From the NCBI GenBank assembly GCA_036172665.1, contig CM069870.1, positions 24,092,001 through 24,156,000 of the forward strand: a stretch of 64,000 nucleotides of DNA, written 5' to 3'. This document shows positions 11,622-23,144 of this stretch, piece after piece. Position numbers and translations under genes: made by a program. The notes under the pieces were generated by a model that searched no databases, was not told the origin of the DNA, and worked only from the letters and a program-made list of their open reading frames with translations. The first letter of the stretch is position 1, and each line of letters begins with the position of its first letter. This DNA comes from Prosopocoilus inquinatus. Taxonomy: Eukaryota > Arthropoda > Insecta > Coleoptera > Lucanidae.

Positions 11622-11785
11622 AAATTCTTATATTTAATAGTCATAGTAATAATTTTTCTTTCTTAATGTATAATGGTTTTCCTCCCCTTGACAAGTCAGA
11701 TGTCAAGTTTTCTGTACACTCTTTTTGTATGGCTTGATTGATTGAAAATAAAATTTATTTATTTATTTATTTATTTATTCATCAT
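11622..11785 (+). repeat. LINE 3' UTR ending in a TTTA microsatellite
   Basis: Following the ORF2 stop there are ~130 bases, then AAATAAAATTTATTTATTTA-type short repeats to about 11780. Short repeats at the 3' end are common in CR1/Jockey-like LINEs. A target duplication could not be identified because the 5' end is not defined. Confidence 0.6.
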
Positions 11786-12253
11786 GCTTAAACCACATAT
11801 TTTAATCTCTATTTTTATGTTCATATACAGGGCGCTCCATTTAAACTTTTTTTTAGAAAAATGGTAATTTGCGTTGTGAATCACCCCGTGTAAAGTACTC
11901 GGAAAAAAAATCCAGTTGATCATACATTTCTATTTTTTACTAGTTAAATAATATATCCAGCAAAATTCAAAACAAAATATTTAAAAATAACTAATTTATG
12001 GAGTAAAAAATTTTGTCATTTTTTATCGGTAAATTGTCAATATCTCGAAAACGATAAACACTTTAGGTCAATAAAACCTTATATTATTTTCGTCCTGATC
12101 CGCTGATAATGAGACATGTAACAGTAAAATGATTTATAGGGTGTTTCATTAAAAAAAAACATATGTTAGGGTCGTCACACTGTATAAGTTTGAATAATTT
12201 TAGATTGTGCATCTAACCGATATGTATGTATTGCACTGTTGGCCCATCCTGCA

Positions 12254-13728
12254 TAGGTATTTATATGTATGTTATGAGTAATATACATATTTAGTAAACT
12301 ATTATTGCTGCACTTGTAGCAACTTATTTCGACGAACACGATTTAGTAATATACAGTGTGTGTAATAAAAAAATTGATTTGATGGCGTATCTAAAAATTA
12401 TTTAAAAAAGGGTTTGGTCGAATAGATCGCTGCAAAAGAAGTCTACAAAAAATGAGATTCATTGCTTTTAGAGTTCAAGCACCAATTTGGTGCTGGCCGT
12501 GTTAGTTACACATACGGCATTGCCAAGGCCGATGTAAATTAGCAATGCAACATCGCTGCCCGTAGTTATTTCGAGAAAGAACTGGTTTACATAAATTTAT
12601 AACTTGATGGTTGTGTACGGCGAATAGGATAGGCGATTTAAAAACTCGCCTATATTTATCCCATTATTGCACACCGTAATCATTATTCATTAGCATATCA
12701 TTAGCACCGGTACCAGTAATTACGGTTCTAATAGAATCCACACCAAACGGCTAGAGCTCACACTCGAGGAGTCTCCTGGAAGACTCTGTTGTAGGTTTTT
12801 CATTTTCAAGCACGGCCATATACATACCTGTTTTCTGGCTGGTCACAAACTAAAAATAACTAGGCAGGGGACGTTTCACATTGGCAAAAAGAACATTTAG
12901 ATTTAGCACGTAATCTCTTCAACTAATATTAAGCCTGCATTCATCGTGTAATTTATTGCTGTTGTAGCGACCTCCGATATATGATTCTATACTTACCATA
13001 CAAAATACCTTCTAAGTAATAAACTATGACACCGACAGTGGTTTACTTCTTTTATAATATCACCATTGAAATGAAATTATTACACGCGTCGTTTTTTTTT
13101 ATTATTCAGAAATCTAGGTAAAGTAATATACAGTTATGAACATAAACACGCAGAAACAATTAATTTGCATACATCATCATCGCCATCATCGCAGCCCGTG
13201 CTTATTATACGAAGGTGAATTTCAATGAATAATTTCACTATATGCGATGTCGTTTTGCTCCTCTTCTTAGCATGTTTATCAAGTTTTATGTGTAAGGGTA
13301 AAATTGATCCAATTTAATTCCTATATCATCACTCTTGATCAATTCAAGCTTGTATCATTCATTGTAGAAAATAATGAATCCCATTATGATATACATAGGT
13401 ACCATGGATGGTTTTTCATGGATTACTCTACTATTACACGCACGGGTATTTCGCTTTTATCATCCACGAAGCAAAAAGATTTAATTCGGTTCCATCAATT
13501 TTCTTTTTCATACCGTACCGAACACCCATCAACGATGTAAGGGTATAATTGATTGCACAGAGCTATTACCACGACGTTATTATTAATAATTGGTAGGTAC
13601 TGTGTAATACGTGGTTCTTACAAAAAAACAAATTTGCTTCGTTTTATTTGACAATAAAATCCCCCAATGAAAGTCAGCGATAAAAGCTAACGTTACACGC
13701 CAGCCATAAATCTATCCGTAAAAAAAAA
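12254..13728. other. Anonymous AT-rich sequence
   Basis: I see no gene or clear repeat. A short CAT/CAG-type microsatellite lies near 13170-13195. Open frames such as the one at 13304-13540 lack any recognisable composition or motif. Confidence 0.4.
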
Positions 13729-15104
13729 CTATCGGTAAAAGCCTGAAGCAAATACGACATGCATTAAAAGTCGCCGTGGTAACACGTGAAGAAAACTTAC
13801 CCTGTGTAAACGGCTTGTCGGAGTAACTCGCCCAACAAAATTAACGAAAATGCGATTTCCAAAACGAAATCGGTTTGCAGAAAATTGGAGCAATAAGGCT
13901 CTTAAGCAAAACTTAAAAACTACTTTTTAGAGCGACAATGCTCCCGCTACCGGCTCGGGCGAGGGTCAGTACGGAAGAGAGAGAGAAAAGGTGAACAAAG
14001 CCAACCTTAGCGCAGCAGACGCGCCGACGGACGTTAGAATCAAATTCAATTCAATAAAAAAAACTATCGGTAAAACCCTGAAACAAATACGACATGCATT
14101 AAGGGTCGCCGTGGTAACACGTGAAGAAAACTTACCCTGTGTAAACGGCTTGTCGCAGTAACTCGCCGAACAAAATTAACGAAAAAGGGATTCCCAAAAC
14201 GAAATCGGTTTGCACAAAATTGAAGCAAAATTGAAGCAATAAAGCGAAACTTAAAAACCACTTTTTAGAGCGACAATGCTTCCGCTACCAGGTCGGGCGA
14301 GAGTCAGTACGAGAGAGAGAAAAGGCGAATAAAGCCAACCTTAGTGCAGCGAACGCGCCCACCGGCAGATGTTAAAATCAAATTCAATTCAATAAAAAGA
14401 ACTATCGGTAAAAACCTGAAACAAATACGACATGCATTAAGAGTCGCCGTGATAACACGTGAAGAAAATTTCTCCTGTATAAATGGCGTGTCGGAGTAAC
14501 TCGCCCAACAAAATTAACGAAAAGGCGATTCCCAAAACGAAATCAATTTGTACAAAATTGAAGCAATAAGGCTCTTAAGCGAAACTTAAAAACCACTTTT
14601 TAATTTAAGGCGACAATGCTTCCGCTACCGGCTCGGGCGTGAGTCAGTACGAGAGAGAGAGAGAGAGAGAAAAGCCAACCTTAGCGCAGCATACGCGCCG
14701 ACGGACGTTAGAATCAAATTCAATTCACTAAAAAAAAAAACTATCGGTAAAATCCTGAAACAAATACAACATGCATTAAGGGTTGCCGTGGTAACACGTG
14801 AAGAAAACTCACCCTGTGTAAACGGCTTGTCGGAGTAACTAACAAAATTAACGAAAATGCGATTTCCAAAACGAAAACGGTTTGCACTAAATTGGAGCAA
14901 TAAGGCTCTTAAGCAAAACTTAAAAACCACTTTTTAAGGCGACAATGCTCCCGCTACCGGCTCGGGCGAGAATCAGTACGGGAGAGAGAGAAAAGGCGAA
15001 TAAAGCCAACCTTAGTGCTGCATACGCGCAGATGGACGTTAGAATCAAATTCAACTCAACAAAGAAAAACTATAAGTAAAAGTCTGAAAAAAATACGACA
15101 TGCA
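13729..15104 (+). repeat. Tandem array of ~335-bp units (four units plus a stub)
   Basis: Units begin ACTATCGGTAAAA at 13729, 14063, 14401 and 14740, with a degenerate start at 15069. Periods are 334, 338, 339 and 329 bases. Each unit carries 'gtggtaacacgtgaagaaaa', 'aaaattaacgaaaa', 'aaaccactttttaa', 'ctaccggctcggg' and a GA-rich run of variable length. Units differ by scattered substitutions. Minus-strand frames inside are shared only because the units repeat. Confidence 0.9.
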
Positions 15105-16720
15105 CCCCAACCCAACAAAACCAAGAATTAAAAGAATTGATAATTTAAAATTTAAAAATCAAACTCATCTCATCCCAACTTAAGAAGGTAAAAAATAAAA
15201 ATTATTGAAAGTAAGAAAATTGTAAATACAAAAAAAATCAATTAAAAGCGAAACTAAACCAACCGTAAAAGAAAAATTGAGAAAGTTTAAAGATAATAGA
15301 AAGTAGCACAAAAAAATGAATGCTCAGAGTAGGATAGAAATGATATTTAGAAGAAGATATACATCAAACAATATAAAATTGAAGCTAAATGGGGTTTATT
15401 ACACCACTAGCGATGTAACGTAACTGGAAACAACGTCACAACAACTGGAAACAACGTCACAGAAGGAGTATACGTTACAAGCGGTGCGCAACTGCTGTTC
15501 TCTCACTAGATTCAAAGGTCCGTTGGTAGATGGCGGTCTATGTCCGCGTCGCTACCAAAGTTATACAATACAGTCAGCAATTAAAACGCGAGAAAATTAA
15601 TTTGACAGAAAATAGATCCAATAAAACTCAATAAACGTAGCCTCACCCAGCAACAATATGCTCCAGTCTAAATTAAACTCACCTTATAAGTAACCTTACG
15701 CAAGAACGAGTCTAACGAAAGAGACAAAAAAGCGCTGCTAATTACCGGTTAAACATACCCCTTTGAAAATTAAACAGTTCGTTGGATTGAGATAAAAATT
15801 AGCACTTCAGAAAACACGTCGGGTCACTTGACTTCCAGATAAACCGTTTAATTGAATCTTGCAATCACTAGTTGCACAGGTTCGCGAAACAATGAACAAA
15901 CACAACTTGCCTCGAACGTGTCGCTGTCGGTAACGGCGAAATAATGCCGTACCAGAGCGCATTTGCGTCTTTCTCCGGTTGCCTAAACGGATCAGAATGG
16001 CTCAACCAATCGGGAAAAAATTATTAAAAAAAAATTGGTCATTTCGTTGTTTTTGTTGTCCAGGAAATCATTCTTTCTATTCGGAACTTAATTAATTCTG
16101 TTCGTTTTCTGAATTAACATTTAATGATAAAAATCTAATTCACAGATGAACAAAATAAAGTTTTGTTAATATAATGGTGCCGAAACAACGCTTAATAAAA
16201 AAAGCACCAGAATCCTTACCATACGAGCGTGACCTCTAACGTTAACACGTAAAACTGCAACAGAATTGGAGTTACAAGGGCAAGATTTACGGGATCTAAT
16301 ATTTTTTTAATCCGTCCAACTAGAGAGAAACCCAGTGACGTGGAGCAAGTTTTTGCGCCCCACACTTCTTCTGCTTGCGAGCCAGAAACTCTGCATCTCC
16401 ATTAAAACCAACAGCAACAAATGCTCGAGCGGATGAAAGACGCAACTGCGAGCGTATAATGCAAAAGCCTAAAGCCTCCTTAATTCATATGGCAGTGCAA
16501 CAATTACTCATAATGACACGGCGAGAGCTGCTAACTAAAGAGAACACGAACATGTGAATAAATCTTTGCCATACACGTTCATTGTTGCGACCAAACAAAT
16601 GGGCTAATCATCACCGTTTTCCGGAGGAGCGATTGATACGAGTTCTTTTAAGAGGGTTTCCAACATAAAAGTTGCTGATTGCAAATTCGAATGATCCTTC
16701 AGGTCCTCGAGGTTTTTTTC
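15105..16720. other. Anonymous, A-rich then mixed sequence
   Basis: The region 15105-15380 is very A-rich. A ~20-bp segment (AACTGGAAACAACGTCAC) is duplicated in tandem at about 15423-15463. No gene is recognised in the remainder, including the small frame at 16375-16557. Confidence 0.35.
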
Positions 16721-16734
16721 AATTAAAAAGAAGA

Positions 16735-17155
16735 GTCCAATTCTTCCGGAGTTCATCCTACGAATGGACTCTCTTATTGAAGGAAGAACTACGAATAGAC
16801 CCTCTTATTGAAGGAAACCTAAAGGATTTATTTTCTTAAGGCTTCCTTCAATGAAGAATGTACTCCCTTATTGAAGGAAGCGTTCAGAAAATAATTCCTT
16901 TAGGTTTGCTTCAATAAGAGGGTCTATTCGTAGTTCTTCCTTCAATGAAGATTGTACTCCCTTATTGAAGGAAGAAGAAAATAATTCCTTTAGGTTTCCT
17001 TCAATAAGAGGGTCTATTCGTAGTTCTTCCTTCAATAAGAAAGTCCATTCGTAGTTCTTCCTTCACTCATAGTTTTTCCTTTAATAAGGGAATCCATTCG
17101 TAGTTCTTCCTTCAGTAAGGAATGAGCTTCTTACTGAAGGAAGCCTCAAGGTAGT
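16735..17155. repeat. Dense cluster of direct and inverted CTTCCTTCAATAAG repeats
   Basis: About fifteen copies of a word close to CTTCCTTCAATAAG, or its complement CTTATTGAAGGAAG, are packed into 420 bases. Many alternate with 'ggtctattcgtagttc' or its complement. Neighbouring copies in opposite orientation form hairpins of 12-30 bases. The block grades at its right end into a diverged unit of the 185-bp repeat found at 18.6-19.5 kb. Confidence 0.8.
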
Positions 17156-17215
17156 ACTCGTGTCCCCTATCAAAATGATTTATTACTTACGAGCGAGCAG
17201 TCTGCTACCTACCTC
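17125..17215 (+). repeat. Stray diverged unit of the 185-bp repeat
   Basis: The series 'actgaaggaagcctc', 'actcgtgtcccctatcaaaatgat', 'gagcgagcagtctgctacc' parallels 'cctgaaggttgac', 'gagtgtcttttatcaaaatgat', 'gaacgagcagtctatcc' in the array starting at 18625. About 1.4 kb of unrelated sequence separates it from that array. Confidence 0.5.
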
Positions 17216-18624
17216 TGAAGGTAATTAGCAAGGTTTAGACCGTGGTGAATAACTTCGATGTCGCCGGCAACTGCAATGGGACGGATCGGGATTCTTATCA
17301 AACCAACGCGATTAATTAAGTCAAAAGGGCGCCCACTCAATTTTTTTGTGATTGCGGCGAAAACTAAGAAAAACGCGGTGCGTCCAAAGTTTCCTCAACA
17401 ATTTATTAAACAAGTATATACGTTAACATAGACAATAACAGTTAAATCAAAGCGCAAAGATAAAGGGCAATAAGAGTCTCAAAATGCTTAAAACAAGGGA
17501 GTGAGGAGACGGAAGGCCTCAAAATAAACTAGAAAGCCTCTTTAGATCCAAAAAATAAACAATTCTATATCTAAACTATAATTTGGCAAAGCGTATTTTA
17601 CCGCCAAACAAATAGGCGAGATGTCCTGAAGGGACTTACGATCTTAATTAATCCTGAACTGACCAAACAGGTCGCGCAAATCAATGTCAAGCTAAGCCCA
17701 AAATTATGGGCAACCCGTAACTGGTATCAAACGCATCAGTTTGCAAAGGATTTCTAACTGTACAGGGGATAATAATGAATTAAATCCGATCTTCACCAGG
17801 ATGTGTGTCTTGTCTGCGTCGGTAAATCCCCAGATCCAACGTCGGAAGGGACAGGACCTATGTATGTGTCACAGCTCCTCTGGCGAAAAATTCGCGGGCC
17901 TGCACACGATCGGCAAGGATAAAACGAGGCAAGAGCGTGAATATTCAGTCCCTCCAATTTAGCCGATAAGAGAGGAAACAAAGAAGAAACGTAGAACACG
18001 AATCGTGTTGGCAACAGACAAAACTAGCTGACTTGGAAGAAATCGGTTCCACCAAGCTGATAAAAACTATTGTGAACACGGCTCTATGAACACTGAAGCG
18101 AGCTGCCAAGCACAAACACAAGTGGTTCACTCGATTTTCAAAAAAAAAATGAAATAAATCTATTGCCAGTACAGTTCGGAGAGCGGGGAAAACAAAGCCA
18201 ACAGAAAAGAAAGGAGATCGAAAAGGGTAAGCCAATCCGGTGAAATGTGACATCAGCCCCATCGAATGAGCTTTAAGTATCAGAGAGCGGGGAGTAAAAA
18301 GGAAAACCCGCCGATCTGGCGTCAATTCGGAATAATATAAAAAGTCATAAACTTCCTCGAGATGATATGAAAATCAAACAAGCGTATTTCTGGGTCGAAA
18401 TACGCTTATCGGAAATCCATAAAAACCTATTTGAATAAAAGAATCCAGGCAATTACCACCAAGCTCGAGACGACCGCAAAAAAAAACATTTCGCTCGACT
18501 CGAGCGCAGCGACACACCCTTTTCCGCGCAATAAAATAATCCGTCGGTAAAAGAAAGACGCGACTCCGGAAAATTTTACTATACAGGCGTCCCAAAACAA
18601 TAAAAGAATTTGAAACTGTAACAA
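17216..18624. other. ~1.4 kb of unidentified sequence between repeat units
   Basis: No gene is recognised despite several short open frames on both strands. A perfect 11-bp hairpin lies at 18380-18407: AAGCGTATTTC, loop TGGGTC, then the complement. The region may be an insertion into the 185-bp array, since repeat units flank it. Confidence 0.35.
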
Positions 18625-19490
18625 GTCTATCCGCTGTCAACAGGCGAATGTCGGCGTAAGATGACCTTCAAAAGAAAAAGACCATTACAGAGCCACGGCC
18701 AAAAGCAACGATCTTTCATAACACGTTTGCCTTGTAACATTTTTCCTGAAGGTTGACTATAGACGAGTGTCTTTTATCAAAATGATTCATGATCATCTGT
18801 GAACGAGCAGTCTATCCTCTGTTAACAGGCGAATGGCAGCGTAAGATGACCTTCAAAAGAAAAAGATCATTACAGAGCCACGTCCAAAAGCAATGATCGT
18901 TCATAACACGTTTGTCTTGTAACATTTCTCCTGAAGGTTGACTATAGACGAGTGTCTTTTATCAAAATGATTCATGATCATCTGTGAACGAGCAGTCTAT
19001 CCTCTGTTAACAGGCGAATGGCAGCGTAAGATGACCTTCAAAAGAAAAAGATCATTACAGAGCCACGGCCAAAAGCAACGATCTTTCATAACACGTTTGC
19101 CTTGTAACATTTTTCCTGAAGGTTGACTCTAGACGAGTCTCTTAACAAAATGATTCATGATCATCTGTGAACGAGCAATCTATCCTCTGTCAACAGACGA
19201 ATATCAGTGTAAGATGACCTTCAAAAGAAAATGACCATGACAGAGCCACGTCCAAAAGCAATGATCATTCATAACATGTTTGTCTTGTAACATTTTTCCT
19301 GAAGGTTGACTATAGACGAGTCTCTTTTATAAAAATGATTCATGATCACCTGTGAACGAGCAGTCTATCCTCTGTCAACAGGCGATTGTCAGCGTAAGAT
19401 GACCTTCAAAAGAAAATAACTAGTACAAAGTCGCATCTAAAAGCAATAATTGTTGATAATATCTCCGCCTTCTTGCATTTTTCTCAAGGT
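18625..19490 (+). repeat. Tandem array of 185-bp units (about five)
   Basis: Units starting GTCTATCC or ATCTATCC lie at 18625, 18810, 18995, 19178 and 19363, so periods are 185, 185, 183 and 185. Each holds 'gtaagatgaccttcaaaagaaa', 'aagcaatgat/aagcaacgat', 'cataacacgttt' and 'cctgaaggttgac'. The last unit decays toward 19490. It has satellite-like structure with no coding signal. Confidence 0.9.
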
Positions 19491-20122
19491 TAACACTATT
19501 TCAAGCTTTACAAACCAAAACAATGAAGTTTCCTCCTAATGATGGATGGAGATGATATTATGTATAACACCTCCATGGTTCTAATTCTTCGATAATTTCT
19601 GCAAGAATTGACATTGGTTTCCAGATCCAATACATGTACGATATTTACCACATTGGGAGGAGACATGATGAAAACTTTATTATTGAATGGTAGTAGATCG
19701 TATACCGTCAGAATTAACAACAAAAACAAATAAATTTGGCTGTAAACTTAGAGCTGCACTTATTGTTAACATAAGCAACCTGAAAAACAAATAACAAGCA
19801 CCGAAATGAATTCCTGAAATAAGGAAGACAGAATAGTTACCACGCAAACATTTTTTTATGTGAACTTTAGTCGCGTTTGTCATCCGGTAACATTCACTTA
19901 ATTAGTTTCACATTAAACTATTTATTTAGGTTATTTTAACTAAGACTTCCGAAATATTTACGAAGGTGTTTGTATACCATAAGCATAATCACATGGATTG
20001 TTAATTGTTGGTGTGAGAAAGAGGTCTCCTGATTAACTATTACATTTGCATTGTAACCGAATTCGTAATTAAATTCACTCGCGAAAGAAAGACAACTTAA
20101 ATAATAATAATAATAAACAATG
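19491..20122. other. Anonymous AT-rich sequence
   Basis: No gene or repeat family is recognised, apart from an AAT microsatellite at about 20101-20117. Confidence 0.35.
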
Positions 20123-20352
20123 CGCGGACGAAATTTTACCTTGGGTTATCGCTCACGTAAAATGTGCCACAATTCAATCTCTCGAGACTTTTAATTAAAA
20201 CGCATTAAACTTCTTGCCACCCGTTACTAAAATCTCGCGATTTGGCATTGCCAGAAGCTGGACAAGTCGACCGCTTCAATAGTCAATGACTTACAGGGCG
20301 AACGATGCGGCGCTACACGCGAGCGATTACCCAAGGTAAATTTTTGTCCGTG
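20123..20352. mobile_element. ~230-bp MITE with ~35-bp terminal inverted repeats
   Basis: The left end 'cggacgaaattttaccttgg' and the right end 'ccaaggtaaatttttgtccg' are inverted copies, extending inward through 'gttatcgctcacgt' and its partner 'acgcgagcgattac'. The spacer is unrelated and non-coding. Both flanks have AATAAA-type sequence, but no exact target duplication is evident. Confidence 0.65.
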
Positions 20353-22582
20353 TTTTGATAATAAAACAGCATGTTTTTTTTTATTTCTGGAAATCATCTG
20401 CACATTTACCGTTTTAAGGTTAAAGCACCATTATATTTCGTAATCTCGCGCACTTTTAAAGTAAGTATACTTGGAGGTCAGCCGCCTATGTAATTATTAA
20501 ATTAGTTGCACCGCCGAAAATAATAACAATGAATTTCAATTAAAAAACAACAATTATTTCAATTAAAAAACAACAATAATAAGGAATACAAAGTTTATTG
20601 TAATGGTATCACCAGGCCTAGGCGCATTTTAGGCGGAGGGTTTCGTTAAATATACGAGGAACTACTAATATGCTGAAGTGATCATAGTCGGAAAGTTCTA
20701 ATCTTTAACGCGTCTGCCCTATAAAAACAAAACAATAAACCGGTCGAAGCCCGAGAAGTCTATGCGGCACGCAGTAACCACTACAGTTCTGGTCGACTGA
20801 ATATAAAACTTGTTTACGTAACCGATTTATTCCGAAATAAACTCGCATTCTTTTTGCAGTGACGGCTATAATTGATATGAATTAAATGTATTATGCCAGT
20901 CTTTTTAAAAGTTATATTAAAGAATTATAATGTTTTCATAATTATTAATTTGAAAGAAACTATAAAGACAATTATGTTACACACGTAATTTACATCAAAG
21001 GTTTGCTTCTGATGCAATGAGCGCAAGGGTGAGAGTGCTTCGGGCATAAAAGCCGTTCAGCGGCAACGTTTAAATCTACGCCGTTGCTTTGTTTATCTTT
21101 AAACTGGTTTTTACCAGATATTCTAGGAATGTCCGACCTTTAGGTATCACATTCATTTTATCAAAATTACGTAACGTACTGATAATTACGTACAAATTTA
21201 ATTTATTGAGTTCATTATCGCGAGGAAAGTAGAATTCTCCAAAGGCACACTGCAAAACCGATCGCCAGATGCGCAAAATGAGTCATGAATGCACACGATA
21301 CTGAGTACTTGGGCATTTTTTTTTTTTTTTTGGGTTAGACCAAGTCGATTTTTGCTTTATTCTCTTATCCTGTTTATGGAAACTTAAAGTCTGATCCTCG
21401 TATATTAACTCAACTTTTGTAATGTTGCTGCTGGAAATGATGGATATATCAGTTTTTTTTTTCTGTACTCACTTGGTTTAATCTCTTCCAACAATAATTT
21501 TAACACAATCATAGTAGGAAGCTTTTCGTATCTATATCTATAAACTGTTAAGTTAAATAAAGTGCTTCATGTATGTGTAATTGAGAATATCTCCCACGCA
21601 ATATTAAAAGTACCCAGCAATTTTCCAAGTGCCATTCATTTAATGGTTTGTGGGGTAATGCGTTTGTTGATTTATCTTTCGCTTTTCAAAATTGATAGCT
21701 CTATTTGAGGTGACGGTTTTCTTTGGTTTTGTTTGGAAATCGCCCATGCGACATATTCTTGCACGCTGCGTCGCCAGATTATCTCTTGAAGGGCAATTTA
21801 TCTTCCCCTGCGTGCGCTACACAAAATTCTGTCAATACACGAAATTTGCATTAGCACAACAACAACGACACAATGTGCTCTATAAGATATGCCCGGATGG
21901 TGGAAAAATACGTGCAACTAATAAATACGTTAACGAGACGACTGGTCTCCTTCTCCTTTTCTCGTTTTCGTCGTCTCCTCCTCTCCTCCTCGTCCAAAGT
22001 GGAAGAAAATAAATTTATTCATTAATTGTGATTTTATGCGAGTGCGTATGAGCATGAACATATATCAGTGTCGGGGTGTGGGTTTTTTTGCGTTTCGCAA
22101 AAGTTATAGTGGAGAATAAATGAGGAGAATAAAAGGACTAAAAACTAAGATGTAAAAGCGCGACTACTGGAATGTGAATAATGTACGTTTATGTCTCGGA
22201 ATATTAACGAAACGACTAATTTTTCAATCTGTGATAAACGGTCGCAAATTGAAATGCAAAACTCGTATGGGCGCGTCATAATAACTATATTATACTATTC
22301 AGAAAAAGCAATAGTACAGTTTTAATTTAATACAATAAGATATCGGATGTTTTACTGTTGTTTTTTTTTTTTAATTCAAAGCAGCAAAAATTCTTACAAA
22401 GCCAGTTGCGAAGTATGAGTTCTTTTCATTATGAAATCGTGGATGCATCAATTGGTGGATGCATGCTTTTACTTCTTCTAACAGTTCTGACCATATTCTT
22501 TTTTTGTCTTTTCGTCTTCATTTTATTGAAGAAATTTTATTATATCGGTTAGATTTAATTACTCTTCAGCTTTGCTAGTTCG
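20353..22582. other. Anonymous sequence; possible promoter-like segments
   Basis: No coding region is recognised. TATA-like boxes occur at 20720-20726 (CTATAAAAAC) and near 21045 (GGCATAAAAG, followed by GTTCAGCGG). These are the best core-promoter look-alikes in the window, but without a downstream gene they remain unproven. A T-run lies at about 21318-21332. Confidence 0.3.
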
Positions 22583-23130
22583 TGCTGTGTAGGTACTGTC
22601 ATGTATTTTAATGTTTGTTTTACTTTTTCTTCTCTTCTTCCCTTTCTTCTGGAGGGGATACATCGTTTTTCATCTTGTACTATTTCTTCTTGTCTCTTCT
22701 GTTTAACCTCTCCTTTTAAAGTCTTTCTCTGTTAACCTTTTTCTCCATCTGTTTCTGAACTGCTACCCTCTTCTGTCTTCGAAGCTAATTAAAATAAATC
22801 TACAATTTAAATGCAGATGGTATACGAGCCCCTCGTCATAATAGTTCGTCCTACAGCTGTGTAGGTACTGTCATGTATTTTAATGTTTGTTTTACTTTTT
22901 CTTCTCTTCTTCCCTTTCTTCTGGAGGGGATACATCGTTTTTCATCTTGTACTATTTCTTCTTGTCTCTTCTGTTTAACCTCTCCTTTTAAAGTCTTTCT
23001 CTGTTAACCTTTTTCTCCATCTGTTTCTGAACTGCTACCCTCTTCTGTCTTCTAAGCTAATTAAAATAAATCTACAATTTAAATGCAGATGGTATACGAG
23101 CCCCTCGTCATAATAGTTGGTCCTACAGCT
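22583..23130. repeat. Near-identical 273-bp tandem duplication
   Basis: Unit 1 begins GCTGTGTAGG at 22583 and unit 2 at 22856. They differ at only a few bases, such as CGAAGC/CTAAGC and GTTCG/GTTGG. The plus strand is pyrimidine-rich. Each unit ends with the first ~34 bases of the Tc1 terminus (CGAGCCCCTC...GTCCTA). The junction 'cctacagctgtgtagg' is nearly palindromic. On the minus strand of unit 1 a 59-codon charged frame ends at a TAA near 22545; whether it is coding is unknown. Confidence 0.9.
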
Positions 23131-23144
23131 TCATATGCAATATA

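Larger units (their letters stand above)
5394..12253. mobile_element. Outer inverted-repeat pair with TACAGG ends, heavily nested
   Basis: The left arm 5394-5865 and right arm 11826-12253 are inverted copies. Outer ends are TACAGGTTGGGCC and its inverted, slightly mutated partner; shared landmarks include 'atcggttaga', 'cacaatctaaa', 'gataaac' and 'caaattaccattttt'. Just inside, 7931-7960 and 11788-11825 are still weakly inverted (tatgaacata, ...tttaa...catgatg). That suggests one foldback element opened by later insertions: an inner foldback, ribozyme-family repeats and a LINE. Two independent inverted MITEs are the alternative. Confidence 0.55.

Noticed and set aside
14064..14930. Similar minus-strand frames in the 335-bp repeat
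   Set aside because: Similarity follows from tandem repetition; length varies between units and stops fall in different places.
18625..19490. Regularly spaced repeats resembling a CRISPR array
   Set aside because: The whole 185-bp unit repeats with no unique spacers, and the context is eukaryotic transposon sequence.
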